The notes below the pieces were generated by a model. That model had not been told where the DNA came from. It saw only the letters and a list, made by a program, of their open reading frames with translations, and searched no databases. Positions 23,991-32,900 of a stretch of 64,000 bases of DNA are shown in pieces (position 1 is the stretch's first letter; every line of letters starts with the position of its first letter). The DNA lies in the NCBI GenBank assembly GCA_900470095.1, contig UBZM01000016.1, forward strand, positions 746 through 64,745, in the 5' to 3' direction. The DNA is from Hyphomicrobiales bacterium. GTDB taxonomy: Bacteria > Pseudomonadota > Alphaproteobacteria > Rhizobiales > Beijerinckiaceae. Made by a program: the position numbers and the translations under genes.

Positions 23991-25054
23991 TACTGCGCGT
24001 TGGCGACGCGGCCGATGCCGGCCGATTTGACCGTGATCCGGCCGGGACCGCTGACCGTGCCCTGCAGCACACGCTTGGATTGGGGATTGGTGACGCTGAC
24101 GACATCGCCCTTTGCGCCAGCCTCTCCGGCGCGCCCACGCATGGTGAGAAGCAGGCCCGGCGCCTCGTAGACGATGGTGACGAGATCGCCGCGGCCGACA
24201 ATTTCCTCGCGCTGCACATCGCCATTGCGCAGCGGCATTCCGGCCATCAGCGCACGTCGCGCAACCTTGTCGACCGCTCCCTTGATCTCGGCAATCAGCT
24301 CACCCCCCTGGCCTTCACGCGGGCGCCGCTCGACAATCACGTCGGCGGCGGTCAGCGTCTCGCCCCGGGCAATGGCGCGGAGCGGAACCACGACTTCCGT
24401 CGTTTCGACCAGATGGCCCGAGATCCGCACAGGCTTCAGGCGCAGCGCGGCGCTACCCGGCACCGTCAGCAGGGCCTGGAGACGACGCGAGCGGGCGTCG
24501 TAGCTCAGGTCGACCACCGTCATGGCGCCGGTCAGTTCGGGCTCGACCGCGATCGAAGGCGTGCCCCCGTCCACGGCCAGCGCAAAAATGCGGCTATCGA
24601 CGCCGAAGCGCTCCAGCAGGCCGGTCTTGACCGCAGCCTCGACATCGGACGCCATGACGCGGCGAGCCGCGCGGGTAACGACAACCTGGGCGATGCCCTG
24701 GCCGTCGATATCGCTCGCCTCGCGAATGAGGCCGCCATTCCTGGCGGCTTCGATGATACGAGCGGCCTGGATCGTACCGGTCTCGCCGAGCGCCGGCGCG
24801 CGGAAGGCCGGCATGGCAGCGTCCTGCGCAGAAAGACCGGCGATCAGATCGCCGAAGGTGACGAGATCCCGCGAGAGCGTCAGTTCGTTGCGCAACTGCA
24901 TCCGGCGTAGAACCGGGGCTGGATGCGCCTTTTCGACCGGCAAGGCAGCCGTTGCGACAGGCGCGGCCTGGTGCGGCTGGGCCGCAAGCGCGGTTCCAGC
25001 GAAGAGCAGGGAAACAAGGAGGCTGGAGGAGCGGATCATGAGCACGGTCCTCAC
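23990..25054 (-). CDS. flgA: Flagellar P-ring assembly chaperone
   Basis: A 354-residue periplasmic chaperone for FlgI. The signal peptide starts at M-I-R-S-S-S-L-L. A SAF-like domain lies in the second half (V-V-P-L-R-A-I-A-R-G-E-T-L-T-A-A-D-V), and the C-terminus has G-D-V-V-S-V-T-N-P-Q-S-K-R-V-L-Q-G-T-V, the FlgA hallmark. The GTG at 25054 overlaps the flgG stop (GTGA); an ATG at 25039 gives a cleaner signal peptide and is an equal alternative. It is longer than the enterobacterial protein because of an extra N-terminal domain common in alphaproteobacteria. Confidence 0.93.
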   Translation of the reverse strand: MRTVLMIRSSSLLVSLLFAGTALAAQPHQAAPVATAALPVEKAHPAPVLRRMQLRNELTLSRDLVTFGDLIAGLSAQDAAMPAFRAPALGETGTIQAARIIEAARNGGLIREASDIDGQGIAQVVVTRAARRVMASDVEAAVKTGLLERFGVDSRIFALAVDGGTPSIAVEPELTGAMTVVDLSYDARSRRLQALLTVPGSAALRLKPVRISGHLVETTEVVVPLRAIARGETLTAADVIVERRPREGQGGELIAEIKGAVDKVARRALMAGMPLRNGDVQREEIVGRGDLVTIVYEAPGLLLTMRGRAGEAGAKGDVVSVTNPQSKRVLQGTVSGPGRITVKSAGIGRVANAQ

Positions 25055-25842
25055 CCGCGGAACATCTGCGTCGTCGCCGACAGCATCTGGTCGGCGGCGG
25101 TGATGACCTTGGAATTCATTTCGTAGGCACGCTGGGCCGAGATCAGGGAGGACAGCTCGATGACGGCCTGCACGTTGCCTTCTTCGAGCGAATATTGCTG
25201 GAGCGTGCCAAACCCCTCGGCGCCGCCGACGCCATCGATCGCCTGGCCCGAGGCCGCCGTTTCGATGAAGAGGTTGTCGCCGAGCGATTCAAGGCCGACC
25301 TTGTTGATGAAGCGGGCAAGTTGGATCTGCCCGACCTGCTGCGGCGCGGTCTGGCCGGGAAGCCTGACCTCGACCGTGCCTTGCGCGTTGATGCTGACGC
25401 TGGTCGCATTGTTCGGGATCGTGATGCCCGGCTCGACCTGATAGCCGTCGCGGGTCACGAGCTGCCCCTGCGAATCGAGATCGAACGAGCCGTCGCGGGA
25501 ATAGGCGGTCCGTCCATCCGGCATGCGGATACGGAAGAAGCCCTCGCCCTTGACCGCGAGATCGTATTCCTTCTCGGTCGACGTCATGTTGCCTTGCGTC
25601 ATCACGCGACCGGTCGAAACCGTCTTGACGCCCGAGCCGATGAAGGTGCCTGCCGGCACCTGCGTGTTCTGGTCGGAGGTGGCTGAGCCGGCCCGACGGA
25701 AGTTCTCGTAGAGGAGATCCTGGAAGTGGACGCGCTGGCGCTTGTAGCCAGTGGTGCGCACGTTGGCGATGTTGTTGGAGATGACCTGAACGTTGAGTTC
25801 CTGGGCCATCATGCCGGTCGCGGCGGTCTGAAGGGCGCGCAT
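25051..25842 (-). CDS. flgG: Flagellar distal rod protein
   Basis: A 263-residue FlgG. The N-terminal rod-protein motif (L-N-V-Q-V-I-S-N-N-I-A-N-V-R-T-T-G-Y-K-R) and C-terminal motif (E-L-S-S-L-I-S-A-Q-R-A-Y-E-M-N-S-K) pair to form the D0 coiled coil. The G-S-G-V-K segment after residue 60 is specific for FlgG. It lies 20 bases after flgF and is exported by the flagellar type III system. Confidence 0.96.
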   Translation of the reverse strand: MRALQTAATGMMAQELNVQVISNNIANVRTTGYKRQRVHFQDLLYENFRRAGSATSDQNTQVPAGTFIGSGVKTVSTGRVMTQGNMTSTEKEYDLAVKGEGFFRIRMPDGRTAYSRDGSFDLDSQGQLVTRDGYQVEPGITIPNNATSVSINAQGTVEVRLPGQTAPQQVGQIQLARFINKVGLESLGDNLFIETAASGQAIDGVGGAEGFGTLQQYSLEEGNVQAVIELSSLISAQRAYEMNSKVITAADQMLSATTQMFRG

Positions 25843-25862
25843 CGTGCTGGCTCCTTTTCCTG

Positions 25863-26606
25863 TCAGGCCTGCTGGTCAGCGAGGCGCGAGATCGCCCGGC
25901 TGCGCAATTCGTCGGATTTGGACATCAGGTTCGCCATGCTCTGGTAGGAGCGCTGGACCTCCATCAACCGCGTCATCTCGATCACCGCCTTGACATTGGA
26001 TGTCTCGACCGCGCCGGGCTCGAGCCGGGCCAGCGGCCCGGCCGGCTGAGCGGGGGCGGTCGAAGCGAAGAGATTGGTGCCGTCGCTGCTCAACGCAGCC
26101 GGATTGGCGAAGCGCACCTGGCGGAGCTTGCCGCGGGTACCGAGATTGGTGGAGACCGTGCCGTCGGCCGCAATGCTGGCGCCGGTTTCGGTATCGCCGA
26201 ACTGGATCGGGCCGCCCTCTCCCAGGACCGGCTGACCGCCTTGGGTAACGAGCTGACCACGGCCATTGATGGAGAGCGAACCGGCACGCGTATAGCGCTC
26301 GCCCTGCGGGGTCTGCACCACGAGGAAATTATCGCCGCGCAACGCCACATCGAGCGGATTGCCGGTGCGCTCGATGACGCCCTGGGACAGATCGACCGGG
26401 GTGCCTTTGTCGATGACATAGGACAGCTTGCGGTCAGGCGCCTTGAAGCCCTCGGCGCTCGCCTGGGGCATGAGAAACTCATTGAAGCGCGCCGAACGCG
26501 CCTTGAAGCCGTTCGTGCCGACATTCGCCACGTTATTGGCGATAACATCCAGCTCACGCGCCAGAGCCATCTGGCGCGACAGGCCGACGAGAAGCATGTT
26601 CTCCAC
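25863..26606 (-). CDS. flgF: Flagellar proximal rod protein
   Basis: A 247-residue FlgF with the motif L-D-V-I-A-N-N-V-A-N-V-G-T-N-G-F-K near the start and M-E-V-Q-R-S-Y-Q-S-M-A-N-L at the end. The GTG start at 26606 follows a GGGAG site. It heads the flgF-G-A-H operon. A near-consensus sigma-54 promoter lies 72-87 bases upstream of the start, placing this operon in the late (class III-like) group. Confidence 0.95.
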   Translation of the reverse strand: MENMLLVGLSRQMALARELDVIANNVANVGTNGFKARSARFNEFLMPQASAEGFKAPDRKLSYVIDKGTPVDLSQGVIERTGNPLDVALRGDNFLVVQTPQGERYTRAGSLSINGRGQLVTQGGQPVLGEGGPIQFGDTETGASIAADGTVSTNLGTRGKLRQVRFANPAALSSDGTNLFASTAPAQPAGPLARLEPGAVETSNVKAVIEMTRLMEVQRSYQSMANLMSKSDELRSRAISRLADQQA

Positions 26607-26677
26607 GGCGGTAACTCCCGATCATGTCCCGCGAAAGCCTCGACGCTCCCCAGCGCAGCCTTCGCAGAGCAGTCACC

Positions 26678-26693
26678 GCAACCACCGTGCCAA
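26678..26693 (-). promoter_or_regulatory. Sigma-54 promoter of the flgF-G-A-H operon
   Basis: On the minus strand the sequence reads TTGGCACG-GTGG-TTGC, an almost ideal -24/-12 element with GG and GC ten bases apart. It is directed at flgF, about 60-70 bases away. Sigma-54 control of rod/ring operons is established in Caulobacter. Confidence 0.85.
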
Positions 26694-26791
26694 CGTGGTT
26701 AACCGATATCATCATGTTGAAATATAAGGTATATTTCCCCATCCGGACTGCGCCGACCACTCGGCAACAGCGCGTCGGCGGGCAGAAACGA

Positions 26792-26808
26792 CCCGGCAAA
26801 AACTGCCG
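26792..26808. promoter_or_regulatory. FlbD (ftr-like) enhancer palindrome
   Basis: CCCGGCAAAAACTGCCG, a CGGCA-N5-TGCCG palindrome, lies 98 bases upstream of the flgF sigma-54 -24 element and 3 bases from the CtrA box before fliL. The identical 17 bases recur upstream of flgI (53078-53094). It resembles the ftr enhancers bound by FlbD in Caulobacter. Confidence 0.65.
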
Positions 26809-26811
26809 TCC

Positions 26812-26827
26812 TTAACGAGACATTAAC
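26812..26827 (+). promoter_or_regulatory. CtrA box upstream of fliL
   Basis: TTAACGAGACATTAAC is an exact TTAA-N7-TTAAC CtrA consensus, 71 bases before the fliL start. Confidence 0.75.
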
Positions 26828-26897
26828 CCTGTTTCGTCAGATTTGCGGGAGTGAGCCGCCCAGAATGGAGCCGCGCTCCGGACCCGGGCAGACAGGT

Positions 26898-27407
26898 ATG
26901 GCCAAGAAGACCAAGAGCAGCGACGACGAGGCGCCAGCAGGCGCCGACGCGCCGAAGGCGGGCAAGAAGAAGCTCGTGATGATCGTCGGCGGCGTGGTGC
27001 TGCTGGTCGCTCTCGGTGGCGGTGGCTGGTTTTTCCTGAAGAAGCCTTCGCCAGAACAGCTTGCGGCGGCCGAAGCGGCCAAGAACGTCAAAAAGCCGGC
27101 AACCTTCGTCGAAATGAAGGACATGATGATCGGCATTTCGAGCGGCGGCCAGCAGGACCGACAGCCGATCATGAAGATCAAGGTTGTGCTCGAGATGGCG
27201 GATGCCAAGGCCTCCGAGGAGATCAAGCCGCTGCTGCCCCGTGTCGAGGATGCATTTCAGGTCTTCATGCGCGAGCTACGGCCCGCCGATCTCGACGGAT
27301 CCGCCGGAATCTACCGGCTGAAGGAAGAGCTTCTGCGTCGCGTGAACGTCACCGTCTATCCGGCCAAGGTCGAAGCGGTGCTGTTCAAGGAACTGCTGGT
27401 CCAGTGA
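26898..27407 (+). CDS. fliL: Flagellar basal body-associated protein FliL
   Basis: A 169-residue FliL: cytoplasmic basic N-terminus, one membrane segment at about residues 25-45 (L-V-M-I-V-G-G-V-V-L-L-V-A-L-G-G-G-G-W-F), and a periplasmic stomatin-like domain that supports the stator. The ATG at 26898 (M-A-K-K-T-K) is preferred over an upstream frame start because it follows AGACAGGT and gives usual length. It is the first gene of fliL-fliM-DUF6468-motE. Confidence 0.93.
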   Translation: MAKKTKSSDDEAPAGADAPKAGKKKLVMIVGGVVLLVALGGGGWFFLKKPSPEQLAAAEAAKNVKKPATFVEMKDMMIGISSGGQQDRQPIMKIKVVLEMADAKASEEIKPLLPRVEDAFQVFMRELRPADLDGSAGIYRLKEELLRRVNVTVYPAKVEAVLFKELLVQ

Positions 27408-27446
27408 ACCGGCCTACCCGATCCCTGACCATCAGCCGAGCGTCCC

Positions 27447-28583
27447 ATGGCCGATAGCGAACTCGAACAGACCGGCGGGCTTCCCAAGGACCAGCCGCTG
27501 ACGCCGGAGAACATGGCGGCGGAATGGGCCACCATGCCCGACACCGTCGAGGAGGAAGGCGAGGCCGAAGGCGGTACCGACCGCCTGATGAGCCAAGACG
27601 AAATCGACACGATGCTCGGTTTCTCTGCCGGAGATGACAAGGACAGCCGCAATGGCATCCAGGCGATCGTCGAATCCGGCTCGGTCTCCTATGAACGCCT
27701 GCCGATGCTCGAGATCATTTTCGAGCGTCTGGTCCGGCTGCTCTCGACTAGCCTGCGCAACTTCTTCACCGACAACGTCGAGGTGTCCCTCGAGAGCATC
27801 CGCTCCGTCCGCTTTGGCGACTATATCAACTCGATCTCGCTGCCCGCCATGCTCTCCGTCTTCAAGGCAGAGGAATGGGACAATTTCGGCCTGATCACGA
27901 TCGAATCCTCGCTGATCTACTCGGTGCTGGACACCATGCTCGGCGGCAAGCGCGGGCAGCCTGCCCCGCGGGTCGACGGACGCCCCTTCACGTCGATCGA
28001 ATTCAATCTGCTGAAGCGCGTGATCGCACTCGTGCTGAGCGACGCCGAGGCGGCGTTCCAGCCACTCTCGCCCGTGAATTTCAAGGTCGACCGGATCGAG
28101 TCCAATCCGCGCTTCGTCTCGATCTCGCGCCCTGCCAATGCGGCAATCCGGGTCGAACTGCGCTTCGACATGGAAGGGCGCGGCGGCTCGCTGCACATCC
28201 TCCTGCCTTATGCGACGATCGAGCCGATCCGTGAGCTGCTCCTCGAGAGCTTCATGGGTGAGAAGCTCGGCCGCGACCCGATCTGGGAAAACCACCTTGC
28301 GACCGAGGTCTGGCAGACCGACGTCGCGGTGAAATGCGTGCTGCACGAGACCCAGATGCCGCTGAAGCGCGTGATGAAGCTCGAGATCGGCGACACGCTG
28401 ATGTTCGACGCCCGGCCGGATTCGGTGGTCTCGCTGCGCTGCGGCGACTTCATGGTCAGCGAAGGTCGCATCGGGCGCGTCGACGACAAGATTGCCGTCC
28501 AGGTCGTCAGCCCGCTGCGACGCTCCAAAACGACGATCGCCGCCTTTGACAGCGCCACCAGCCATCTCGGCTCGCCGATCTGA
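27447..28583 (+). CDS. fliM: Flagellar motor switch protein FliM
   Basis: A 378-residue C-ring protein. The N-terminal part carries L-M-S-Q-D-E-I-D-T-M-L-G-F, but the classical CheY-binding motif at the extreme N-terminus is not obvious. The middle domain (S-Y-E-R-L-P-M-L-E-I-I-F-E-R-L-V-R) and the C-terminal SpoA domain (L-E-I-G-D-T-L-M-F-D-A-R-P) are complete. It binds FliG and FliN; neither is in the window. It lies 39 bases after fliL. Confidence 0.95.
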   Translation: MADSELEQTGGLPKDQPLTPENMAAEWATMPDTVEEEGEAEGGTDRLMSQDEIDTMLGFSAGDDKDSRNGIQAIVESGSVSYERLPMLEIIFERLVRLLSTSLRNFFTDNVEVSLESIRSVRFGDYINSISLPAMLSVFKAEEWDNFGLITIESSLIYSVLDTMLGGKRGQPAPRVDGRPFTSIEFNLLKRVIALVLSDAEAAFQPLSPVNFKVDRIESNPRFVSISRPANAAIRVELRFDMEGRGGSLHILLPYATIEPIRELLLESFMGEKLGRDPIWENHLATEVWQTDVAVKCVLHETQMPLKRVMKLEIGDTLMFDARPDSVVSLRCGDFMVSEGRIGRVDDKIAVQVVSPLRRSKTTIAAFDSATSHLGSPI

Positions 28584-28600
28584 CGCCCGGGGACAACGCC

Positions 28601-29059
28601 ATGACGATTACCCTTATCGCCGATGCGCTGGTCGCCAGCCTCCTCGTCGCCACCATCATCACCTGCTATGTCCTGTCCAAGCGAATCGAACGGCTCAAGG
28701 CGGATGAAGGCGCGATGCGACAGACCATCGGCGCCCTGATCTCCGCCACCGACACGGCCGAGCGCGCCATCGCCGGCCTGAAGCTGACGCTTGGCGACTG
28801 CGACCGGACGCTGGCCGAGCGACTGCGTACCGCCGAGCGCTATGCCGCCGATCTCGCAGCCCAGGTCGAAGCCGGTCAGGACGTCATGGAACGCATCGCC
28901 CAGATCGTCAGCGCCGCCACGCTGGTTGCGCCCAAGACAGCAGATCCTGCGCCCGAGGCCGCCGAAGAACCAACCGTCTCGCGCCTGACGAATGCCGCAC
29001 ACGCAGCCGCTGCGATCAGGGCCCGCGCCGCCAAGCGGCTGGAAGGTCAGGCGGCGTGA
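28601..29059 (+). CDS. DUF6468 flagellar-cluster protein
   Basis: A 152-residue protein with one N-terminal membrane segment (residues 5-25: I-A-D-A-L-V-A-S-L-L-V-A-T-I-I-T-C-Y-V-L) and a long helical, probably coiled-coil cytoplasmic part from about 26 to 110. This matches the alphaproteobacterial DUF6468 family regularly found between fliM and motE-like genes. Its function is not established. The stop overlaps the next gene's GTG start (GTGA), so production with the MotE-like protein is probably coupled. Confidence 0.8.
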   Translation: MTITLIADALVASLLVATIITCYVLSKRIERLKADEGAMRQTIGALISATDTAERAIAGLKLTLGDCDRTLAERLRTAERYAADLAAQVEAGQDVMERIAQIVSAATLVAPKTADPAPEAAEEPTVSRLTNAAHAAAAIRARAAKRLEGQAA

Positions 29060-29889
29060 TCGAGAGGCCCCGCCTCATCCCGGCAGTGATCCTCGGCGCC
29101 ATGGGCCTCCTGGCGCTGAAGCTGATCGCCTGGACGTCGGAGCCGTATCCCGCCAAGGGACCCGCCAGTGCGCAGGCGTTTCCGAAGACCCAGCCTGCCA
29201 CACAGCCTCTCAAGACGGAACCTGAAGTCTGGGGCCTCGCCAAGGTCATCGCCCGCGCACACGCCCCCGATACGTTCCTCGACCCCGAAACCACCGGCAC
29301 GATCGAGAAGCCCAAGGCCAAATCGGAGGAAGAGGCGAAGGCCGAGGCCGCACGCGCCGCCAACCCGAACAACAAGGCCGATGTCCTCAATGGCACCGCC
29401 AGGACCACCTCGCCTGCCGAGCGCGCGATACTGGAGCGCCTCGGCGAGCGGCGCGAGGAGATCGAGGCGCGCATGCGCGAATTGGAGATGCGCGAGCGCC
29501 TGCTCGACACGGCGGAGAAGAAGCTCGACGGCCGCGTCGGCGACCTGAAGCAGCTCGAGGACAAGGTCGACGGCCCCAAAGCCAAGCAGGCCGAGGAAGA
29601 TAGCAAGGCGATCAAGAACCTCGTCATCATGTACGAGACCATGAAGCCGAAGGACGCCGCAAAGGTCTTCGACCGGCTGAGCCTCAGTGTCCTGGTTCCC
29701 GTGGTCCAGCAGATGAACCCGCGCAAGATGTCTGATGTGCTCGCGGCGATGTCCCCGGATGCTGCCGAGAAGCTGACCGTTGCCTTGGCGACCCCGGCGC
29801 GCGCGCCCAACCTCCCGCGCCTTGCCGCCGAAGCGGCCCCCCTGTCGGGCAACGAACTGCCCGCCGTCGCGCTGCCGCAACGGCGCTGA
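29056..29889 (+). CDS. MotE-like periplasmic/basal-body chaperone (MgtE N-domain fold)
   Basis: A 277-residue protein: a short N-terminal membrane segment (L-I-P-A-V-I-L-G-A-M-G-L-L-A-L-K-L-I-A-W), a Pro/Ala/Lys-rich linker, a coiled coil at about 130-180 (E-I-E-A-R-M-R-E-L-E-M-R-E-R-L-L), and an MgtE-N-like helical domain at about 190-260 (M-K-P-K-D-A-A-K-V-F-D-R-L). MotE in Rhizobium is a chaperone for the periplasmic motor protein MotC. The GTG start at 29056 is fixed by the overlap with DUF6468. Confidence 0.8.
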   Translation: MIERPRLIPAVILGAMGLLALKLIAWTSEPYPAKGPASAQAFPKTQPATQPLKTEPEVWGLAKVIARAHAPDTFLDPETTGTIEKPKAKSEEEAKAEAARAANPNNKADVLNGTARTTSPAERAILERLGERREEIEARMRELEMRERLLDTAEKKLDGRVGDLKQLEDKVDGPKAKQAEEDSKAIKNLVIMYETMKPKDAAKVFDRLSLSVLVPVVQQMNPRKMSDVLAAMSPDAAEKLTVALATPARAPNLPRLAAEAAPLSGNELPAVALPQRR

Positions 29890-29902
29890 GCCCCCGGCGT
29901 CC

Positions 29903-29918
29903 TTAACCCAGCATTATC
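29903..29918 (+). promoter_or_regulatory. CtrA-like half-degenerate box before the TPR gene
   Basis: TTAACCCAGCATTAT follows TTAA-N7-TTAA with one mismatch, about 47 bases before the start of the large TPR gene. Confidence 0.4.
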
Positions 29919-29964
29919 CTTGACGCCTTACCGTCGATAGCGCTCGGGCTGCCGCCTTGCGGTC

Positions 29965-32900
29965 GTGCCGGGCACTGGTGTCGCGTTGCGTGAGTGTACC
30001 GGTTTGCGTTTCCCGCGTTCTCTTGCCTTTGGTGTCGGACTGACTGCGCTTGGCGTTGCCGCCAGCCTGTCCGTGCCCGCGCTTGGCGCCACGGCGACCT
30101 TGCTGGGTGCCGCCATGCCGCCCGGCTTCGGGCGCCTGTCGCTGACGTTCGACGAGCCGATGCCGGTACGCGTCCGGGTCGCCAATGGTGTCCTGATCGT
30201 CGCCTTTGGCGGTCCCGTGAAGATCGATGTCAACAAGATCGCCAAGGAACTCCCGGACTATGTCTCGATCGCGCGGATCGACCCCGACGGTCGCGGCATG
30301 CGCTTTGCTCTCGCCCGCCCGTATCGGGCGAACCTGATCGAGGCTGGGGACAAGGCTTTCATCGACCTGCTGCCGGAAACCTGGAAGGGTCTGATGCCCG
30401 GACCTCCGCCCGAGGTCATCGCCGCCCTGGCCGAGCGCGTCCGGCTGGCGGAGGCCCGCGCCCGCGAGATCGACCGCCGTCCGCCGCCTGCGCCCAAACC
30501 TCTCCTGCTGACCAGCGCCAAGCTCCCGACGCTGGAGCGGCTGATCTTTCAGGCGCCCGCGGAAACCAAACTGGCCCATGAGCTTGTTGACGGCACGCTC
30601 AGGCTGACCTTCGATCAGAAGCTCACGGTGGAGCCGTCCGCGATCAGGTCAGCCCTGCCGGAGCGGGTCGGTCTCGCCTCGACCGAGACCGGTATGGGGA
30701 GTACCCAGCTCGACTTTTCCCTGCCCAAGGACTGGCAGGCCCGCAGCTTCCGCGACGACGACCGGCTCGTCGTCGATCTGCTGCCGCCGGCCAAGGGCGG
30801 CGTGCTCAGCCTGACCGGCCTCCAGGCAAATGCCGCCGAGCAGCCGGACAAACCGTCCGCGCCTGCGGTCAAGCCGGCAGTCGCAAGCGAGGCGGCGGCG
30901 CCGCAGCAGGCCGCGCCAGCCGCCAAGCCAGCCGCAGAGCCAGCCGCGCCCGCCATCGACCCCACACCTCAGCTCGTGAAGGTCCAGTCATCGACCGGTC
31001 AGGATGGCAGCCGCATCGATTTCCGCTTCCCGCGCCCGACCGGGGCTGCGGCCTTCGTCGATGCCGGCCTGGTGACCCTCGTCTTCGACACCCGCGATAC
31101 GATCGACCCCGCGAGCTTCCGGCAGATGCTTCCGGAGCTGATCGAGGAGACCGTCGTCACACGCGAAGGCAAAGCCACGTTGGTGAGGCTGCGCCTTTCC
31201 AACCAGCAACTGGTGCGCTTCACCGATGACGGCACCGGCTGGTCGCTCGGCTTCGGAGAACAGGCAGGCAAGCCGACGAACCCTGTTACCCCTGCACGCA
31301 CCGTCGATGAGCGCGGACAGACAATCCTCGCCGTTCCGTTACCCGGCATGACCGGCGTGCACTGGATCGAGGGTGGGACCGCGGGCATGCCGATGGCCGT
31401 CGCAACCGCGTTGGGACCAACCCGGGCCGTGACCAAGCCTTACCGCTTCGTCGAATTCGGCTTGATGCAGACCGCCCATGGACTCGCCGTCATGCCGCGC
31501 TCCGATGATATCGTCGTTCGCGCCGGCACCGAGCAAGCCCTGATCGGGCGCGCCGGCGGACTGACCGTTACCCTCGATCTTCCGCAGAGCGAAGAGGACA
31601 AGACGAAGGCGCCGGTCGCGCCCCCCCCGCCCCTGCTCAGCCCGGAGCTCTGGGCGAAGCTGCGCGTTGCAGCCGTGCGCGAACGTGCGCGCGATCTTCT
31701 GCGCGATGTCGCCGACGCCTCGCGCGGTCGCAAATCCGAAGCACGGTTGGCTCTTGCCCGCTTCTATGCCGCCAATGGGCTGATGCCGGAGGCCGCGGGG
31801 CCGCTCCAGGCGATGCTGGCCGACGACGCTGCGATGCGCGGCAATCGCGAGGCTCTTTTCCTGAAGGGCGTGATCGCGGCGAAGATGCACCGTAACCCCG
31901 AGGCTCTCGCAGCTTTCGAGGCCGGCCCGCTCAAGGAAGATGCCGAGGCGGGGCTCTGGCGCGCACTGATCGAACAGAGGCTCGGGCGCCAGGCACAGGC
32001 GCTTGCCGGTTTCCGGCGCGCGGAGGCGACGCTCGATGGCTACCCAGATGATTTGCAGGTGCAGTTCCGCCCGGCTATGGCACGCGCAGCCATGGCGATG
32101 CAGGATATGACGACGGGAGAGCGCCAGATCGAGCGGCTCTCGGAATTGCCGCGCGATCTTGTCGACAAGGATGAGCTCGCACTCCTTCGCGCCATGCTCG
32201 ATGACGTCAGCGGTCGCCCGGAGGCCGCGCTGAACGGCTACAAGCCGCTCTTCGAGGCCGTGAGCAGGCCGGTCGCGGCGGAGGCGCAACTGCGTGCCAT
32301 CCGACTGGTCCAGACCGAGAAACGCCAGGACATTTCACCGGACGAGGCGACCCGCAGGCTCGAGACCGTGTCGATCATCTGGCGCGGCGGCGAGATCGAG
32401 ATCGAGGCTTTGTCCGAGCTCGGCCGACTCTACACTGCGCAGCACCGTTGGCGTGACGCCTTCCAGATCGCGCGCCGCGCCAACAACAACTACCCCGACA
32501 ATCCGCTGACGCGCCGCCTTCACGACGAAACGGCCCAGCGCTTCGCCGAGATCTTCAGCAACCGCGACGGAGCGCAGGAGCAACTGCCGCGCATCGATGC
32601 GCTGGCCCTGTTCTACGACTTCAAGGAATTCCTGCCGATCGGCCGGCGCGGCGACGAAATCGCCCGCCTGCTCGCCGATCGGTTGGTGGAACTCGACCTC
32701 CTCGACCAGGCGAGCGAGATCCTGCGCTACCAGATGCAGGCCCGCCTGACCGGCGCCGCACGGTCAACGGTGGCTGCACGCCTTGCCATGATCGCGCTGA
32801 TGAACGGCAAGCCAGCCGAGGCGCTGCAAGCGATCTCCTCGACGCGGCTGATCGAGCTGCCGGGCGACGTCAAGCGGGCACGGCTCCTGCTCGAGGCGAA

